This document shows, one piece after another, positions 41,182-49,556 of a stretch of DNA of 58,671 bases. The stretch is from the IMG/VR virus record IMGVR_UViG_3300032323_001828, positions 1-58,671 of that record; one strand, written 5' to 3'. Source of the stretch: a virus. Positions within the stretch are counted from its first letter, which is position 1. Every line of letters starts with the position of its first letter. The notes below the pieces were generated by a model. The model was not told where the DNA came from. It was given only the letters and a program-made list of their open reading frames with translations, and searched no databases. Made by a program: the position numbers and the translations under genes.

Positions 41182-42310
41182 TTTCCTTTTGTATTTCTGG
41201 TGACAGCGATTTACGCCAATCAATTTTTCTTAAAATGCTAAGACGATCTAAATAATCAACCCAGGCATTATCAGGCTGACTGTTTTGTTTTATATAGTTG
41301 ATTACAGTGTTTACTCCTGGGTATTTACTTAACGAGTATAACATATCTAGTGCCAGCAATGCTTGGTTTTTGGTAAGATGTTTTAAATCCAAAACCCGGC
41401 CGCCGTAGGAACTAGGCTCAATGCATCGTACAAATAGCTGGCTAGGATCGCCTTGACTACCAGTTTGACAATGCTCTTCCCACCAATGGAAAAACTCTGG
41501 CATGTTAAAAATATTGTGTATTCCAATTATAGCATTAACTTCTATTAGGATACTGATATTATTAAGCGATCTAAAATATTGTATGTTGTCTTGCACTTTG
41601 CTCCAAACCGCCGGGAATCTTGTAAATTCAAATGTGCTCTCAATTCCATCTAAACTAAAAAATAAACGTACAAACCGACACCGTTCCCAGAGCTCTAGTG
41701 TTTCCGCATCAGGTATAATAGTTCCGTTTGTGTTATACGATATCATAAGATTTGGTAACACTCCCAGTGTGTCTAAATGTTGTAATATTTTTTTATTGTC
41801 TCGATTTAGCAACGGCTCACCGCCGGTAAAGTGTAACTTTTTAATATGATTGAGATCCAAATGTTGCCATACTGACTCAGGGTTTTTCTTCAAGGTTATC
41901 TGCGGAGTGGATGGATCAAACAACTGATACTCGCCGCTCCAAGAACTACTATATGTAGAACTACAACTAATACATTTTAGATTGCACGCCAATGATTGCT
42001 CAAGGTGTAGGCTATGTATTACTTTTGATGTTGTGTCTTGCGATATTAATGAATTCCATTCCAACAACGATCGTTCTCGTTCATTGGCTATGTGCCCAGG
42101 TATGCTACAATAATGCGAACACGATTTAGGAACTGCTGTTTTACTCTCTTTGCGAATATTTTCCAAGGTTTGATGGTCAAAGGTAATTTTTTCTACCGTT
42201 TGTTTTTGTTGCCAACAACACATGGAAATAGTGTTTCTCCCCGAGGCTGTTGCTCCTATAAACAAACCTTGATTATAATAAGGGCAATGGGTGTCTGAAT
42301 TGTTTAACAA
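41171..42310 (-). CDS. radical SAM protein, twitch type (copy 3)
   Basis: A 379-aa homologue of copies 1 and 2. The N-terminal CPYYNQGLFIGA ... SMCCWQQ and KSCSHYC precede the cluster motif CNLKCISC, HFTGGEPLL and YNTNG. It lacks the PAVAK-type C-terminus. The start is TTG at 42310 and the last bases overlap the helicase start. It splits primase from helicase and is flanked by a 12-bp direct repeat, so it looks inserted. More A+T-rich than both neighbours. The substrate is unknown. Confidence 0.86.
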   Translation of the reverse strand: MLNNSDTHCPYYNQGLFIGATASGRNTISMCCWQQKQTVEKITFDHQTLENIRKESKTAVPKSCSHYCSIPGHIANERERSLLEWNSLISQDTTSKVIHSLHLEQSLACNLKCISCSSTYSSSWSGEYQLFDPSTPQITLKKNPESVWQHLDLNHIKKLHFTGGEPLLNRDNKKILQHLDTLGVLPNLMISYNTNGTIIPDAETLELWERCRFVRLFFSLDGIESTFEFTRFPAVWSKVQDNIQYFRSLNNISILIEVNAIIGIHNIFNMPEFFHWWEEHCQTGSQGDPSQLFVRCIEPSSYGGRVLDLKHLTKNQALLALDMLYSLSKYPGVNTVINYIKQNSQPDNAWVDYLDRLSILRKIDWRKSLSPEIQKETTC

Positions 42311-43250
42311 GTTGCTTCTTTCTCAGTTCTATCTTAATTTTGCTGGTTTCTTTTGCTTGCATTATAGTTATCAATGTGCCTAATCTGCCCAAACGAATCA
42401 CAGCATCGTTTACATCTTTGACCCCCGCGGGCCATTCGGGCATACTGACCGCCCAACCCAGTTCCACTGCACGATCTACTAACTTCATTCCGGCTTCATC
42501 CTGATCCGGCACCACAACCACCTCACGTCCAAGACTGCGTATCAGTCTTACTTGAGCATCATTAATGTCAGCATGCATAACCGCTAAACCGTTGATACTG
42601 AGTGCATCAAATACACCTTCTACCATAATTGCATACTGCCAGTTAGCGCCTTGAAGATCTGTTCCAAACACATAGCCATGCTGTATGTCCTGTATGTACT
42701 TGGGCATACGATCATCTAGAAATCTAGTAGTATGCCCAACCACTTGATTGTCATGTGTAAATGGAATTACTATGCCGGGACGTGGCATGGTTTTATACAT
42801 GAATGGATAGTCTAGTAGAATGCCTCTACCACGCAAATACTTTTCAGCTGTTTCATTTAACGGTTGGGTGTCTGCTGGTAGGTCTCGATCTTCAAATTCA
42901 ATGTTTTGTAACTTGTTGACAATCTCTTGTCGCTCGCCCAGCAGGCCTTCAATTGATTTGTGCTTTAGGCTTTCAAGATTGATGCGTTCAATTTCTTCCT
43001 GCGGCACATTCATCCACTCTAATAGTCGACGAGCTTTGAATGTTAAGTTGCGTCCCAGAACAAAACTGGCAGTATAGCCGCAGTTGAAACAGTGATAACT
43101 CCACGACCCGTCTGTGCCGGGTTTGATACCGCCACGCTGTCGACGATCCTGTGTGTCGCCGCGATGGATGCAACAGGGTGCGTTGAAGCTGATCCAGCCA
43201 CTGGCTGTTTGTTTACGCTTGCCGGGTAAAAAGGAAATCACATCAATCAT
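42273..43250 (-). CDS. DNA primase, T4 gp61 / DnaG type
   Basis: A 325-aa primase. The zinc-binding N-terminus has CCIH then CFNCGYTASF. The Toprim core has IMVEGVFDALSI (catalytic Glu) and VVVPDQDEAG (D-x-D). It makes RNA primers for the lagging strand with the gp41-type helicase. The last residues (LVKQFRHPLPLL) are encoded inside the start of radical SAM copy 3 and may be a new tail caused by that insertion. The ATG lies six bases after TATAAT with no ribosome site, predicting a leaderless mRNA. Confidence 0.93.
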   Translation of the reverse strand: MIDVISFLPGKRKQTASGWISFNAPCCIHRGDTQDRRQRGGIKPGTDGSWSYHCFNCGYTASFVLGRNLTFKARRLLEWMNVPQEEIERINLESLKHKSIEGLLGERQEIVNKLQNIEFEDRDLPADTQPLNETAEKYLRGRGILLDYPFMYKTMPRPGIVIPFTHDNQVVGHTTRFLDDRMPKYIQDIQHGYVFGTDLQGANWQYAIMVEGVFDALSINGLAVMHADINDAQVRLIRSLGREVVVVPDQDEAGMKLVDRAVELGWAVSMPEWPAGVKDVNDAVIRLGRLGTLITIMQAKETSKIKIELRKKQLVKQFRHPLPLL

Positions 43251-43256
43251 GCTACA

Positions 43257-43285
43257 ATTATAGCAGGATTTTTGACAAAACTCAA
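43257..43285 (-). promoter_or_regulatory. sigma70-like promoter giving a leaderless primase mRNA
   Basis: Minus-strand TTGAGT (43280..43285), 17 bases, TATAAT (43257..43262), extended -10 TGC, then six bases to ATG 43250. Confidence 0.75.
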
Positions 43286-43297
43286 CGACGTTTGGTG

Positions 43298-44449
43298 TTA
43301 TCTGTACAGTAGGTCGACCACATAACCTGTGCTGATAATAACAGCAGCTCCAGTTTGATTGGGATTGACTGGGAATACGCCTGGGCCTTGGCCAGCATTG
43401 GGCAGATACCAGTAACCCGATCCGCCATTGGTCACAGTAATGCCCGTAACCACACCTTCGGTAATCTGTGCTGTGGCTGTAGCACCGGCGCCTGTGCCAA
43501 TGATGTTGACTTTGGGTGGTGCCAAATAGCCCGACCCACCCTCGGTCACAGTGATACTGGTGACCACACCATTTTCTGTTGTGGCATACGCTATGGCCGG
43601 AATACCGGGCTGATCAGGTACAGCAAAAATACTGTTGTTGAAACACAATCTCATTATTGGATACCAGCCCACAAGATTCATGTAGATTGTACCAGTTTTG
43701 TTGAGATATGTAGTGGATTCGGTTATGTTGTAAAAGATGCTTTGATAGTTTTCCGCTGCCTGTGCCTTGATTGTTCCGGTATATCCGTCCAAGGTCATTT
43801 GTACTGTGGTCACTGCGTTGACCGGTTCAATAAAACTACTGAAAAATTCTGTATTTAAAAAACTGTTGTAGTAATTGGCACCATTAGGATTGCCGCCTGC
43901 CCAGTAAGGACTGGAGGGATATTGTCCCCAGGTGGCCCCATCATAACTGACCTCAGCAGAAAGTTTTGTGGTGGGAATTGTAAGTGGTGCGCTGGGCACA
44001 TACTGCGGCAATACGCTGTCCACAATGTTTACGGGAGCACGAGCACCCGCCTGCGCATTGGTAAACACCGCTTCGGTCAATCCGCCGGGCTGTGTTCGTT
44101 GTATGCTGTAGGTGGCCGGTTGTGCCAAGACTTCCAACAATTCTGTGCTGGTTAGCGTAACTTTGGCTCGGCCAGTTGCAGCATTCAGAGCCTCCAAGGG
44201 TTTTTCAACCAGTATTTGATCGCCTTGTGTGTTGATTGCGCGAAATAAAAAAGTACTGCCTGTGATGTTGACAGGTTTTTCTTCTTGATTTATAAATTCA
44301 AACAAGAGCACGTTGTCCACGCCTTTGTTTATGGTCAGTTGTTTTGCGTACACAGGATCGTACCTATAAGTAAAAGTTTCCCCCGCGCCAGTGTCTATGA
44401 GTAACACTCGTGTGAGCTGTTGATAGATATAAACCTGGGTAGAGTACAT
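43298..44449 (-). CDS. virion structural protein with GGSGY repeats
   Basis: A 383-aa protein that starts MYSTQVYIYQQLTRVLLIDT. It is beta-rich, and near the C-terminus has two copies of a repeat of the form G-V-V-T-x-I-T-V-T-x-G-G-S-G-Y, with GTGAGATATAQI between them. Such GGSGY repeats are common in phage tail and fibre-like proteins. No ribosome site precedes the ATG; an ACTAAATA late promoter variant ends six bases before it. Confidence 0.75.
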   Translation of the reverse strand: MYSTQVYIYQQLTRVLLIDTGAGETFTYRYDPVYAKQLTINKGVDNVLLFEFINQEEKPVNITGSTFLFRAINTQGDQILVEKPLEALNAATGRAKVTLTSTELLEVLAQPATYSIQRTQPGGLTEAVFTNAQAGARAPVNIVDSVLPQYVPSAPLTIPTTKLSAEVSYDGATWGQYPSSPYWAGGNPNGANYYNSFLNTEFFSSFIEPVNAVTTVQMTLDGYTGTIKAQAAENYQSIFYNITESTTYLNKTGTIYMNLVGWYPIMRLCFNNSIFAVPDQPGIPAIAYATTENGVVTSITVTEGGSGYLAPPKVNIIGTGAGATATAQITEGVVTGITVTNGGSGYWYLPNAGQGPGVFPVNPNQTGAAVIISTGYVVDLLYR

Positions 44450-44455
44450 ACAGAG

Positions 44456-44463
44456 TATTTAGT
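44456..44463 (-). promoter_or_regulatory. late promoter variant ACTAAATA adjacent to ATG
   Basis: Minus-strand ACTAAATA ends six bases before ATG 44449. T4-type late transcription would then start at or next to the start codon. Confidence 0.45.
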
Positions 44464-44473
44464 GCCTTTGTGC

Positions 44474-44887
44474 GTGGTCGAGATATGGTTTGGTAAATAT
44501 TCACACTATATGAACAATGATTTTTTTGAAAAACTGGCTGAAAAATACCCATTTATAACATTGTGTGTCTATGCCACAACAGAATACGTGGGCATTATAC
44601 AAAATCAAGATGAGGCAATAACTACCATCTACGATTTTGGTGCCATACAAGACTTGGAAATCAAACGTCAGTTTTTGGAACTGGCCAATATTTGGTGGTG
44701 GGAAAGCAATAGAACTGTGCCCATCAATATATTCCTCAAAGGCGACTGGGATCAATTCAAACCCTACTTACGAACTTTTACCAACAAAGACCTGGAAGTC
44801 TTGCATGGCCCAGTGTGCAGTCTCAGCGAAATGAGTCGCAAAAAAAGCAAGAGAAAATCAATTACTCTGGTCAGACGCCTTGACTGA
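44474..44887 (+). CDS. conserved phage protein with WWWESNR motif
   Basis: A small alpha/beta protein on the plus strand. The core YVGIIQNQDEAITTIYDFGA, then FLELANIWWWESNRTVPINI and the end SKRKSITLVRR, matches a family conserved in T4-like phages (FLxLxxxWWWESNRxxPIxIFL) of unknown function. The start is uncertain: GTG 44474 gives an N-terminal strand (VVEIWFGKY), ATG 44510 gives 125 aa. An earlier ATG at 44420 would overlap the opposite-strand gene. The 3' end overlaps the convergent gene by 17 bases. Confidence 0.7.
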   Translation: MVEIWFGKYSHYMNNDFFEKLAEKYPFITLCVYATTEYVGIIQNQDEAITTIYDFGAIQDLEIKRQFLELANIWWWESNRTVPINIFLKGDWDQFKPYLRTFTNKDLEVLHGPVCSLSEMSRKKSKRKSITLVRRLD

Positions 44888-45440
44888 GCAAGTTCATGTG
44901 CAAGGCCACTAGAGCGGCATAGCCGATGGCATGTGCATGTTTGAACACAAATCCTCTACTATCGTCGCCGTCCCACACTGATTTAAATACAACGTCCCAG
45001 GATTGATTTTGCAGGTGTGCTTTACCCGGGCGGATTATACTAATAAATGCAGCCATACGAGTAATAGAATCTGGACGCATTGATTCTAGTAGTTGCGTAT
45101 AATTGCCCACGTGCACCAACTGACTGACCCATGCAGTATCGGTCCATAAACGACTCCACGGCGGTTCTTGTGCCAGCAGTTGTTCATAGTGTTCATAACT
45201 TTTTATCAGCTGATACACACTCATGTTCAGCAAGTCAATTTTAAAATAGCCCAGTTGTTCAGCTGTTTCATAATCTATGGCCGCACATCCGTGTACTGGA
45301 TCCTGTGGTATATCAGTCACGTACACACCGCTGTTGTGTCGCCGTATTTGAGTTTGGTGTGTTTGACGTGCTGGTGTTGCCCGAATTAGTTGTAGTAACT
45401 GTTCTCTGTCGGCCAAATCGATGTCAATGTCTGCGCTCAT
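44871..45440 (-). CDS. miniature DnaE-like (C-family polymerase) protein
   Basis: A 189-aa protein carrying, in the right order, several core motifs of bacterial DNA polymerase III alpha (about 1160 aa). ADIDIDLADREQL matches the catalytic PDxDxDF strand (D4, D6, D8). HNSGVYVTDIP matches the RxxGxHxxGVV segment. EQLGYFKIDLLNM matches the third catalytic Asp region KxDFLGL (D69). LLESMRPDSI then ISIIRPG matches LKPDxxEDLxAxxALxRPG, and FVFKHAHAIGYAAL matches FNKSHAxAYAxx. PHP, thumb, beta-binding and OB parts are missing. The ATG lies six bases after TAAAAT, so its mRNA should be leaderless. Function is unknown. Confidence 0.75.
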   Translation of the reverse strand: MSADIDIDLADREQLLQLIRATPARQTHQTQIRRHNSGVYVTDIPQDPVHGCAAIDYETAEQLGYFKIDLLNMSVYQLIKSYEHYEQLLAQEPPWSRLWTDTAWVSQLVHVGNYTQLLESMRPDSITRMAAFISIIRPGKAHLQNQSWDVVFKSVWDGDDSRGFVFKHAHAIGYAALVALHMNLLSQGV

Positions 45441-45444
45441 GATC

Positions 45445-46434
45445 TTATTTTACACGAAAATCCAACACATGTCTACTGTTGGTGAACCATGTGGTAGTAG
45501 CTGCAGGAAATTCACAGTTCCATAAGTTTTCTAACTGTGCCAAAATATAACTTTCCTGCATGAGATCCAACTTGGGCAATTCAAAATCTTTACCTTGACA
45601 TATTTGATCTATCAACTGATCGCAATGTATCTTTGAGTTTCGATAAGGTTGCTTGCTTAGAAATATTTCATGCAGTTGCCGGATGGCGGTTTCTTGTTTG
45701 AATTCATATCCGGACCATTGTGCTATGTGTTGTAGTTGTTGTACAAACTGGTCTGTATTGTAAAAACTTGCAAATGGAAATATCTTTACATCATTGCTGG
45801 AGTCGTAAATCATTTTTTCCTGCTGTGTTATAAATCCTGATTGATAGGGTTTTTTAAAACCAATTTTGAAAAATTCTCTAAGTACATTCCGTGGACAATC
45901 TACATGTTCGGAGTCTAATCGTAACAGGCGCAAATTGTGTTGACCCAGACATTCTGATTTTATCCATTCCGGTAACTGATCAAAATCATCAAGGTTGTTA
46001 CAATCAGGCCAGCTTTCATCCTTGACTGCTGCATAACTATCAGCAAACTGTGTTTTAAAAAAACTTGCAATCAAGTTGTCCAGTACCCACTTATAGTCTG
46101 GATTATTAAGTTTGTTATAGGTGTTGATTTCCAACAGGTCATTGTCAAGACCGTGATCACCGGCTCGTAACAAACTAATAGACTGCAACGGCAATAGATC
46201 AGATGTGGTTATTTGTATGCTGATTATTTTGCTGTCGAAGATCTCTGTTCGTACGCCACGAAAGTCAGAGTAGTGCCAGCAGTCAAATTGTTTCTCTTCA
46301 TGATACCGTTTAGCATGTGAAGCTCCTTGCTGGTTGAATGGCGTATCATTGCAGGCTACGCCGGCTAGGAATTTATTACAGACAAAATCCAAATAGTTGC
46401 CGTGAGTACCACCATGAAAATCGATATAGATCAT
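45445..46434 (-). CDS. uncharacterised phage protein, 329 aa
   Basis: It starts MIYIDFHGGTHGNYLDFVCN; the GGTHGNYL turn after a hydrophobic strand resembles the P-loop of sulfotransferase-like phage proteins, and this opening recurs in marine phages. The rest is mixed alpha/beta, rich in Asp, Gln and Phe. A transferase role is a guess. It abuts the zinc-finger gene upstream (TAA-ATG) and carries the promoter of the mini-DnaE gene in its 3' end. Confidence 0.6.
   Translation of the reverse strand: MIYIDFHGGTHGNYLDFVCNKFLAGVACNDTPFNQQGASHAKRYHEEKQFDCWHYSDFRGVRTEIFDSKIISIQITTSDLLPLQSISLLRAGDHGLDNDLLEINTYNKLNNPDYKWVLDNLIASFFKTQFADSYAAVKDESWPDCNNLDDFDQLPEWIKSECLGQHNLRLLRLDSEHVDCPRNVLREFFKIGFKKPYQSGFITQQEKMIYDSSNDVKIFPFASFYNTDQFVQQLQHIAQWSGYEFKQETAIRQLHEIFLSKQPYRNSKIHCDQLIDQICQGKDFELPKLDLMQESYILAQLENLWNCEFPAATTTWFTNSRHVLDFRVK
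45447..45475 (-). promoter_or_regulatory. sigma70-like promoter giving a leaderless mini-DnaE mRNA
   Basis: Minus-strand TAGACA (45470..45475), 17 bases, TAAAAT (45447..45452), then six bases to ATG 45440. It lies inside the end of the 45445..46434 gene. Confidence 0.55.
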
Positions 46435-47109
46435 TTACCAACCGGCCCTTTGCAACATGTCGCGCACATATTCTTGGTCAGCTACATAATCACGAAACTT
46501 TTTCATCCATACTTCCGAATCAATGTAGGGCCATAATATGGCAATTTGTGTAGCATCTAATTCGCCTAAGAACTTTTGTCCTGAATCACAGTTGTACACT
46601 ATCCAAGGACTGATCCTACCAGCGGTCACAGCATAGACCATGGCATTGACATTGCCATAGCGTAGGCAATCCTCTGCAGGATGTCCTGTTTTTTCTGCCC
46701 AGTCGATGCCAAATTCCATGGCACGAGCCAGGGCATCATTGATGTTTTCAACTTTTAAATAGTCGATAAGATATTCTGTATACACAGTGTCTTTGCACCA
46801 GTGATCAATTTTTTTGTTTTGTTTTAACACCCACTTGGTAAATTGCTCTGGGTTAATAGCCTTGACATCTACACAGTATCGACCAAACTTTACAAATGCA
46901 CGATAGTAAGGACTGTCACAAAAGTCATCATAGGTTTTTAATTTGGCACTGCCTTGAGTAAGTTCATAAAACTTGATGTATGAATAGAACCCCAGTCTGA
47001 CACCAGGCTCATCTTGTTGCTGTCGACGACGACGCGGTTCGCACGAATGCACTGCAAGACTAGACTCTTTGACAAAGTCTTTTTTGCAATACTGACATGT
47101 GTATTTCAT
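46435..47109 (-). CDS. C2H2 zinc-finger phage protein
   Basis: A 224-aa protein with an N-terminal C2H2-like finger (YTCQYCKKDFVKESSLAVHSC; Cys4/Cys7 and His plus Cys), a basic linker (EPRRRRQQQDE) and a large helical domain (GVRLGFYSYIKFYE ... MLQRAGW). Similar finger proteins occur near the clamp-loader genes of T4-like cyanophages. DNA binding is likely. The ATG overlaps the clamp-loader-like gene by four bases. Confidence 0.75.
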   Translation of the reverse strand: MKYTCQYCKKDFVKESSLAVHSCEPRRRRQQQDEPGVRLGFYSYIKFYELTQGSAKLKTYDDFCDSPYYRAFVKFGRYCVDVKAINPEQFTKWVLKQNKKIDHWCKDTVYTEYLIDYLKVENINDALARAMEFGIDWAEKTGHPAEDCLRYGNVNAMVYAVTAGRISPWIVYNCDSGQKFLGELDATQIAILWPYIDSEVWMKKFRDYVADQEYVRDMLQRAGW

Positions 47110-47555
47110 TTTTTAACTTCTTGTCCCATCTGTTTGAGATAGGCATCAATGTCTTTTTTGGTTGTAATCTTGGCCAGCAAATCAATCTCATCATCATTGA
47201 AATGTGGATAAAGTTCTGCCAATTGTTTACGAATACTGCCAGCACCGGATTCTTTTTTCTTGGGAGCTATCCATTGATGTCGATGTGTGCCCATTCCGGG
47301 ACTCACTGCTGTGGCCATGAGCCACTGTAGCTTGGGATGTCGACTCAATGCAAAGAAGTGTTTGTTTAGATAATGATTACAACTCTGTACATAGTACTCT
47401 TGCAATTCACGACTACCTTGTATACTAGATCCCCAGCGTATCATCAAGAATGTACTAAACTTTTTGCGTTCTTCGTCGGTCAAACTTTCGTAGAATGTTC
47501 GATCCTTGCGATCAAACACACTCATTTCATTGGCTATGTTTAGTTTATCGCTCAT
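47106..47555 (-). CDS. clamp-loader small subunit, T4 gp62-like
   Basis: A 149-aa protein. The segment FDRKDRTFYESLTDEERKKF then SFLMIRWGSS-like FLMIRWGSS and HPKLQWLMA matches cyanophage proteins annotated as gp62, the small subunit that with gp44 loads the sliding clamp. I chose ATG 47555 (MSDKLNIANEMSVF) over an upstream in-frame TTG. Clamp (gp45) and gp44 are not in the window. The identification rests on remembered homologues. Confidence 0.65.
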   Translation of the reverse strand: MSDKLNIANEMSVFDRKDRTFYESLTDEERKKFSTFLMIRWGSSIQGSRELQEYYVQSCNHYLNKHFFALSRHPKLQWLMATAVSPGMGTHRHQWIAPKKKESGAGSIRKQLAELYPHFNDDEIDLLAKITTKKDIDAYLKQMGQEVKK

Positions 47556-47557
47556 CT

Positions 47558-48058
47558 TTACCAAGCTAGATTGTAGTTTACCACTTCACAGTTGCGACTG
47601 ATGTCTTTGACAAAGTACACACACTCTGGCTTGGGCCCATTGTTGATTGGCACGCACAGCATTTGGCCGTTTTTTAGTTTAGGAGCATACCAAGTGACTT
47701 CTTGATATACATCAACAATTTCAATGTCTAGAAAACTGGGACGAAAACTACTAAGGGGATTGAACTGAAATGCTTTAAATCCGCGATCATTAATACTAGT
47801 AAGCGGTAACACTTCTAAGTCGCCAAGATCAGGTTCACCGATTAAGATTTGCCAGTCTACGGGCATACGAACTCTGTGTTCGCCAACACGTAAAACTAAT
47901 GCGGGTGCTGTAAAACTTTCTAAAAAGATCAGGGGAATATAATGATAGTCAGGATCCTTGGGATCGCTGTTATCAAATATAGCAAACCGCATGTCATCTA
48001 CTTCTTCTGGTAGATGATCGAGGTCAAACGGGGTATTGTCTAATGTAAGTATACGCAT
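47558..48058 (-). CDS. conserved T4-like phage protein, 166 aa
   Basis: It has PLIFLESFTAPALVLRVGEH, LPLTSINDRGFKAFQFNPLS and EVTWYAPKLKNGQML, all strongly conserved in a T4-like phage family of unknown function near replication genes. Probably beta-rich and soluble. The ATG lies six bases after TATAAT without a ribosome site, so its mRNA should be leaderless. Confidence 0.75.
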   Translation of the reverse strand: MRILTLDNTPFDLDHLPEEVDDMRFAIFDNSDPKDPDYHYIPLIFLESFTAPALVLRVGEHRVRMPVDWQILIGEPDLGDLEVLPLTSINDRGFKAFQFNPLSSFRPSFLDIEIVDVYQEVTWYAPKLKNGQMLCVPINNGPKPECVYFVKDISRNCEVVNYNLAW

Positions 48059-48064
48059 GAATTT

Positions 48065-48092
48065 ATTATAACATATTTTGTAGTAGTTGCAA
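48065..48092 (-). promoter_or_regulatory. sigma70-like promoter giving a leaderless mRNA for 47558..48058
   Basis: Minus-strand TTGCAA (48087..48092), 16 bases, TATAAT (48065..48070), extended -10 TGT, then six bases to ATG 48058. Confidence 0.7.
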
Positions 48093-48095
48093 CCT

Positions 48096-49556
48096 TTATT
48101 TCCAAGCTAGTTTTTCTTGTGTAAATGGATATGAAGCCTCCTTATAAAACTGCTTGCGTTTGGTCAAGTGACGTTTTGCAAATCTACATGTTGATGTCAC
48201 GTCCCAGATCTGTACATGATCCTTGTCTTCGGCCTTGCGGATACCTCGCCCTATGCTTTGTATCACTCGGACAAAACTCTTGCCAGGTTCCACAAGAACC
48301 AGATTGAAAATCCTAGGTATATTGATACCCACCGCAGCCACGCCATACGTGGCCACAATGATCTTGCCTGTTGCATCAGCCACTTCATCATATTCATCCT
48401 GTCTCGCCTTGGCCTTGGTTGCACCCGATACCATTACAGCGTTATCACCCAAGCGTTCTATTAGGCCCTGTCCGGCTGCAATACGATCTACCAACACAAG
48501 AGTGTTGCCTGTGAGATTGACTTGCCGGATCAAATTGGCTATGGTGTCTAATCTGCCAGGCTCTTCCAACAGGTATTTTAGCTCGCTTTGATAATTGGTA
48601 AACTCTGCATGATCTTCCAATTGTACAATGTTCACATGACATTGTGCCAGCACACCTTGGCTTTGCAGTTCGCTGGCGCTGAGCTTGCCAATCACCGGGC
48701 CAAGACTACACTTCAGGGCTTGGAATTCGAATGGTTCCTTGGGTATGGTTCCTGTGAGTCCCCAGCGCAAGGGAATACGACTCATGACTCCGGTCAGCAG
48801 GGTCTTTAATGCGTCGGCCTTGGCCATGTGTACTTCATCCACAATAACACACACTACATCTTCAAGAAACTCACCGATAGTAACATCACCTACAGAATTT
48901 TTTGTATTCTTCAGTAGCACATTTAAACTTTGCCAGGTACAGATGGTGTGCTGGCGTCCCCACTCTTTGCGGTCTCCAAAGTACACACCCACATCCTGTT
49001 GCATGTTGATGTAGTCTTTTTCTGTTTGTGTGACCAGACTCTTGTTGGGCACAATCACAATAGTACGGCCTAAGGGCGCCACAGCGTTGCTAAGTGCGGC
49101 TGTAATAACAGTCTTACCAGCGCCAGTGGCAATCTCTTGTATGCACTGTGGATTGGATAAAAAGTTGTTGATAATTTCCACTTGATAGTCACGCATGACC
49201 ATGGGTTCGCCGGCCTGCGGATGACCCTTGGGCCAAGTGATATGGCCAAATGAATCCTCAGTGACCTGCTCAAATTCAAATGTGGTAGAATAGTCTCGCT
49301 GATCATTTAAGTCAATATCGTAGTTGAACTTCTCTAGAATAGGAATAATTTCTGGCAACAAGTTTACATAGGTACTGCCGCCCAGTTGAAAATAACTGAC
49401 TTTACCGTCCCAGCGTCCGAGGCGCACTGCTGGCAGGTATCTGGCCCCGGGCACATCATACTTGAAGGCATTTACTAAGGCGCGCCGAGCATCAAGTTCT
49501 AAGCCTTCTATTTTGATATTGACTTCATCGCGGATAATGATAGTGGCTGTTTTCAT
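48096..49556 (-). CDS. uvsW: UvsW-type DNA/RNA helicase
   Basis: A 486-aa SF2 helicase (T4 UvsW is 503 aa) that remodels branched DNA and removes R-loops, favouring recombination-dependent replication. Motifs: EIATGAGKT (Walker A), VDEVH (DEAH-type box), LTGTIP (motif III), TYGVAAVGINI (motif V) and QSIGRGIRKAED (motif VI). The N-terminal domain carries the GRWDGKVSYF motif of UvsW. The start overlaps the upstream gene by four bases. Confidence 0.94.
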   Translation of the reverse strand: MKTATIIIRDEVNIKIEGLELDARRALVNAFKYDVPGARYLPAVRLGRWDGKVSYFQLGGSTYVNLLPEIIPILEKFNYDIDLNDQRDYSTTFEFEQVTEDSFGHITWPKGHPQAGEPMVMRDYQVEIINNFLSNPQCIQEIATGAGKTVITAALSNAVAPLGRTIVIVPNKSLVTQTEKDYINMQQDVGVYFGDRKEWGRQHTICTWQSLNVLLKNTKNSVGDVTIGEFLEDVVCVIVDEVHMAKADALKTLLTGVMSRIPLRWGLTGTIPKEPFEFQALKCSLGPVIGKLSASELQSQGVLAQCHVNIVQLEDHAEFTNYQSELKYLLEEPGRLDTIANLIRQVNLTGNTLVLVDRIAAGQGLIERLGDNAVMVSGATKAKARQDEYDEVADATGKIIVATYGVAAVGINIPRIFNLVLVEPGKSFVRVIQSIGRGIRKAEDKDHVQIWDVTSTCRFAKRHLTKRKQFYKEASYPFTQEKLAWK

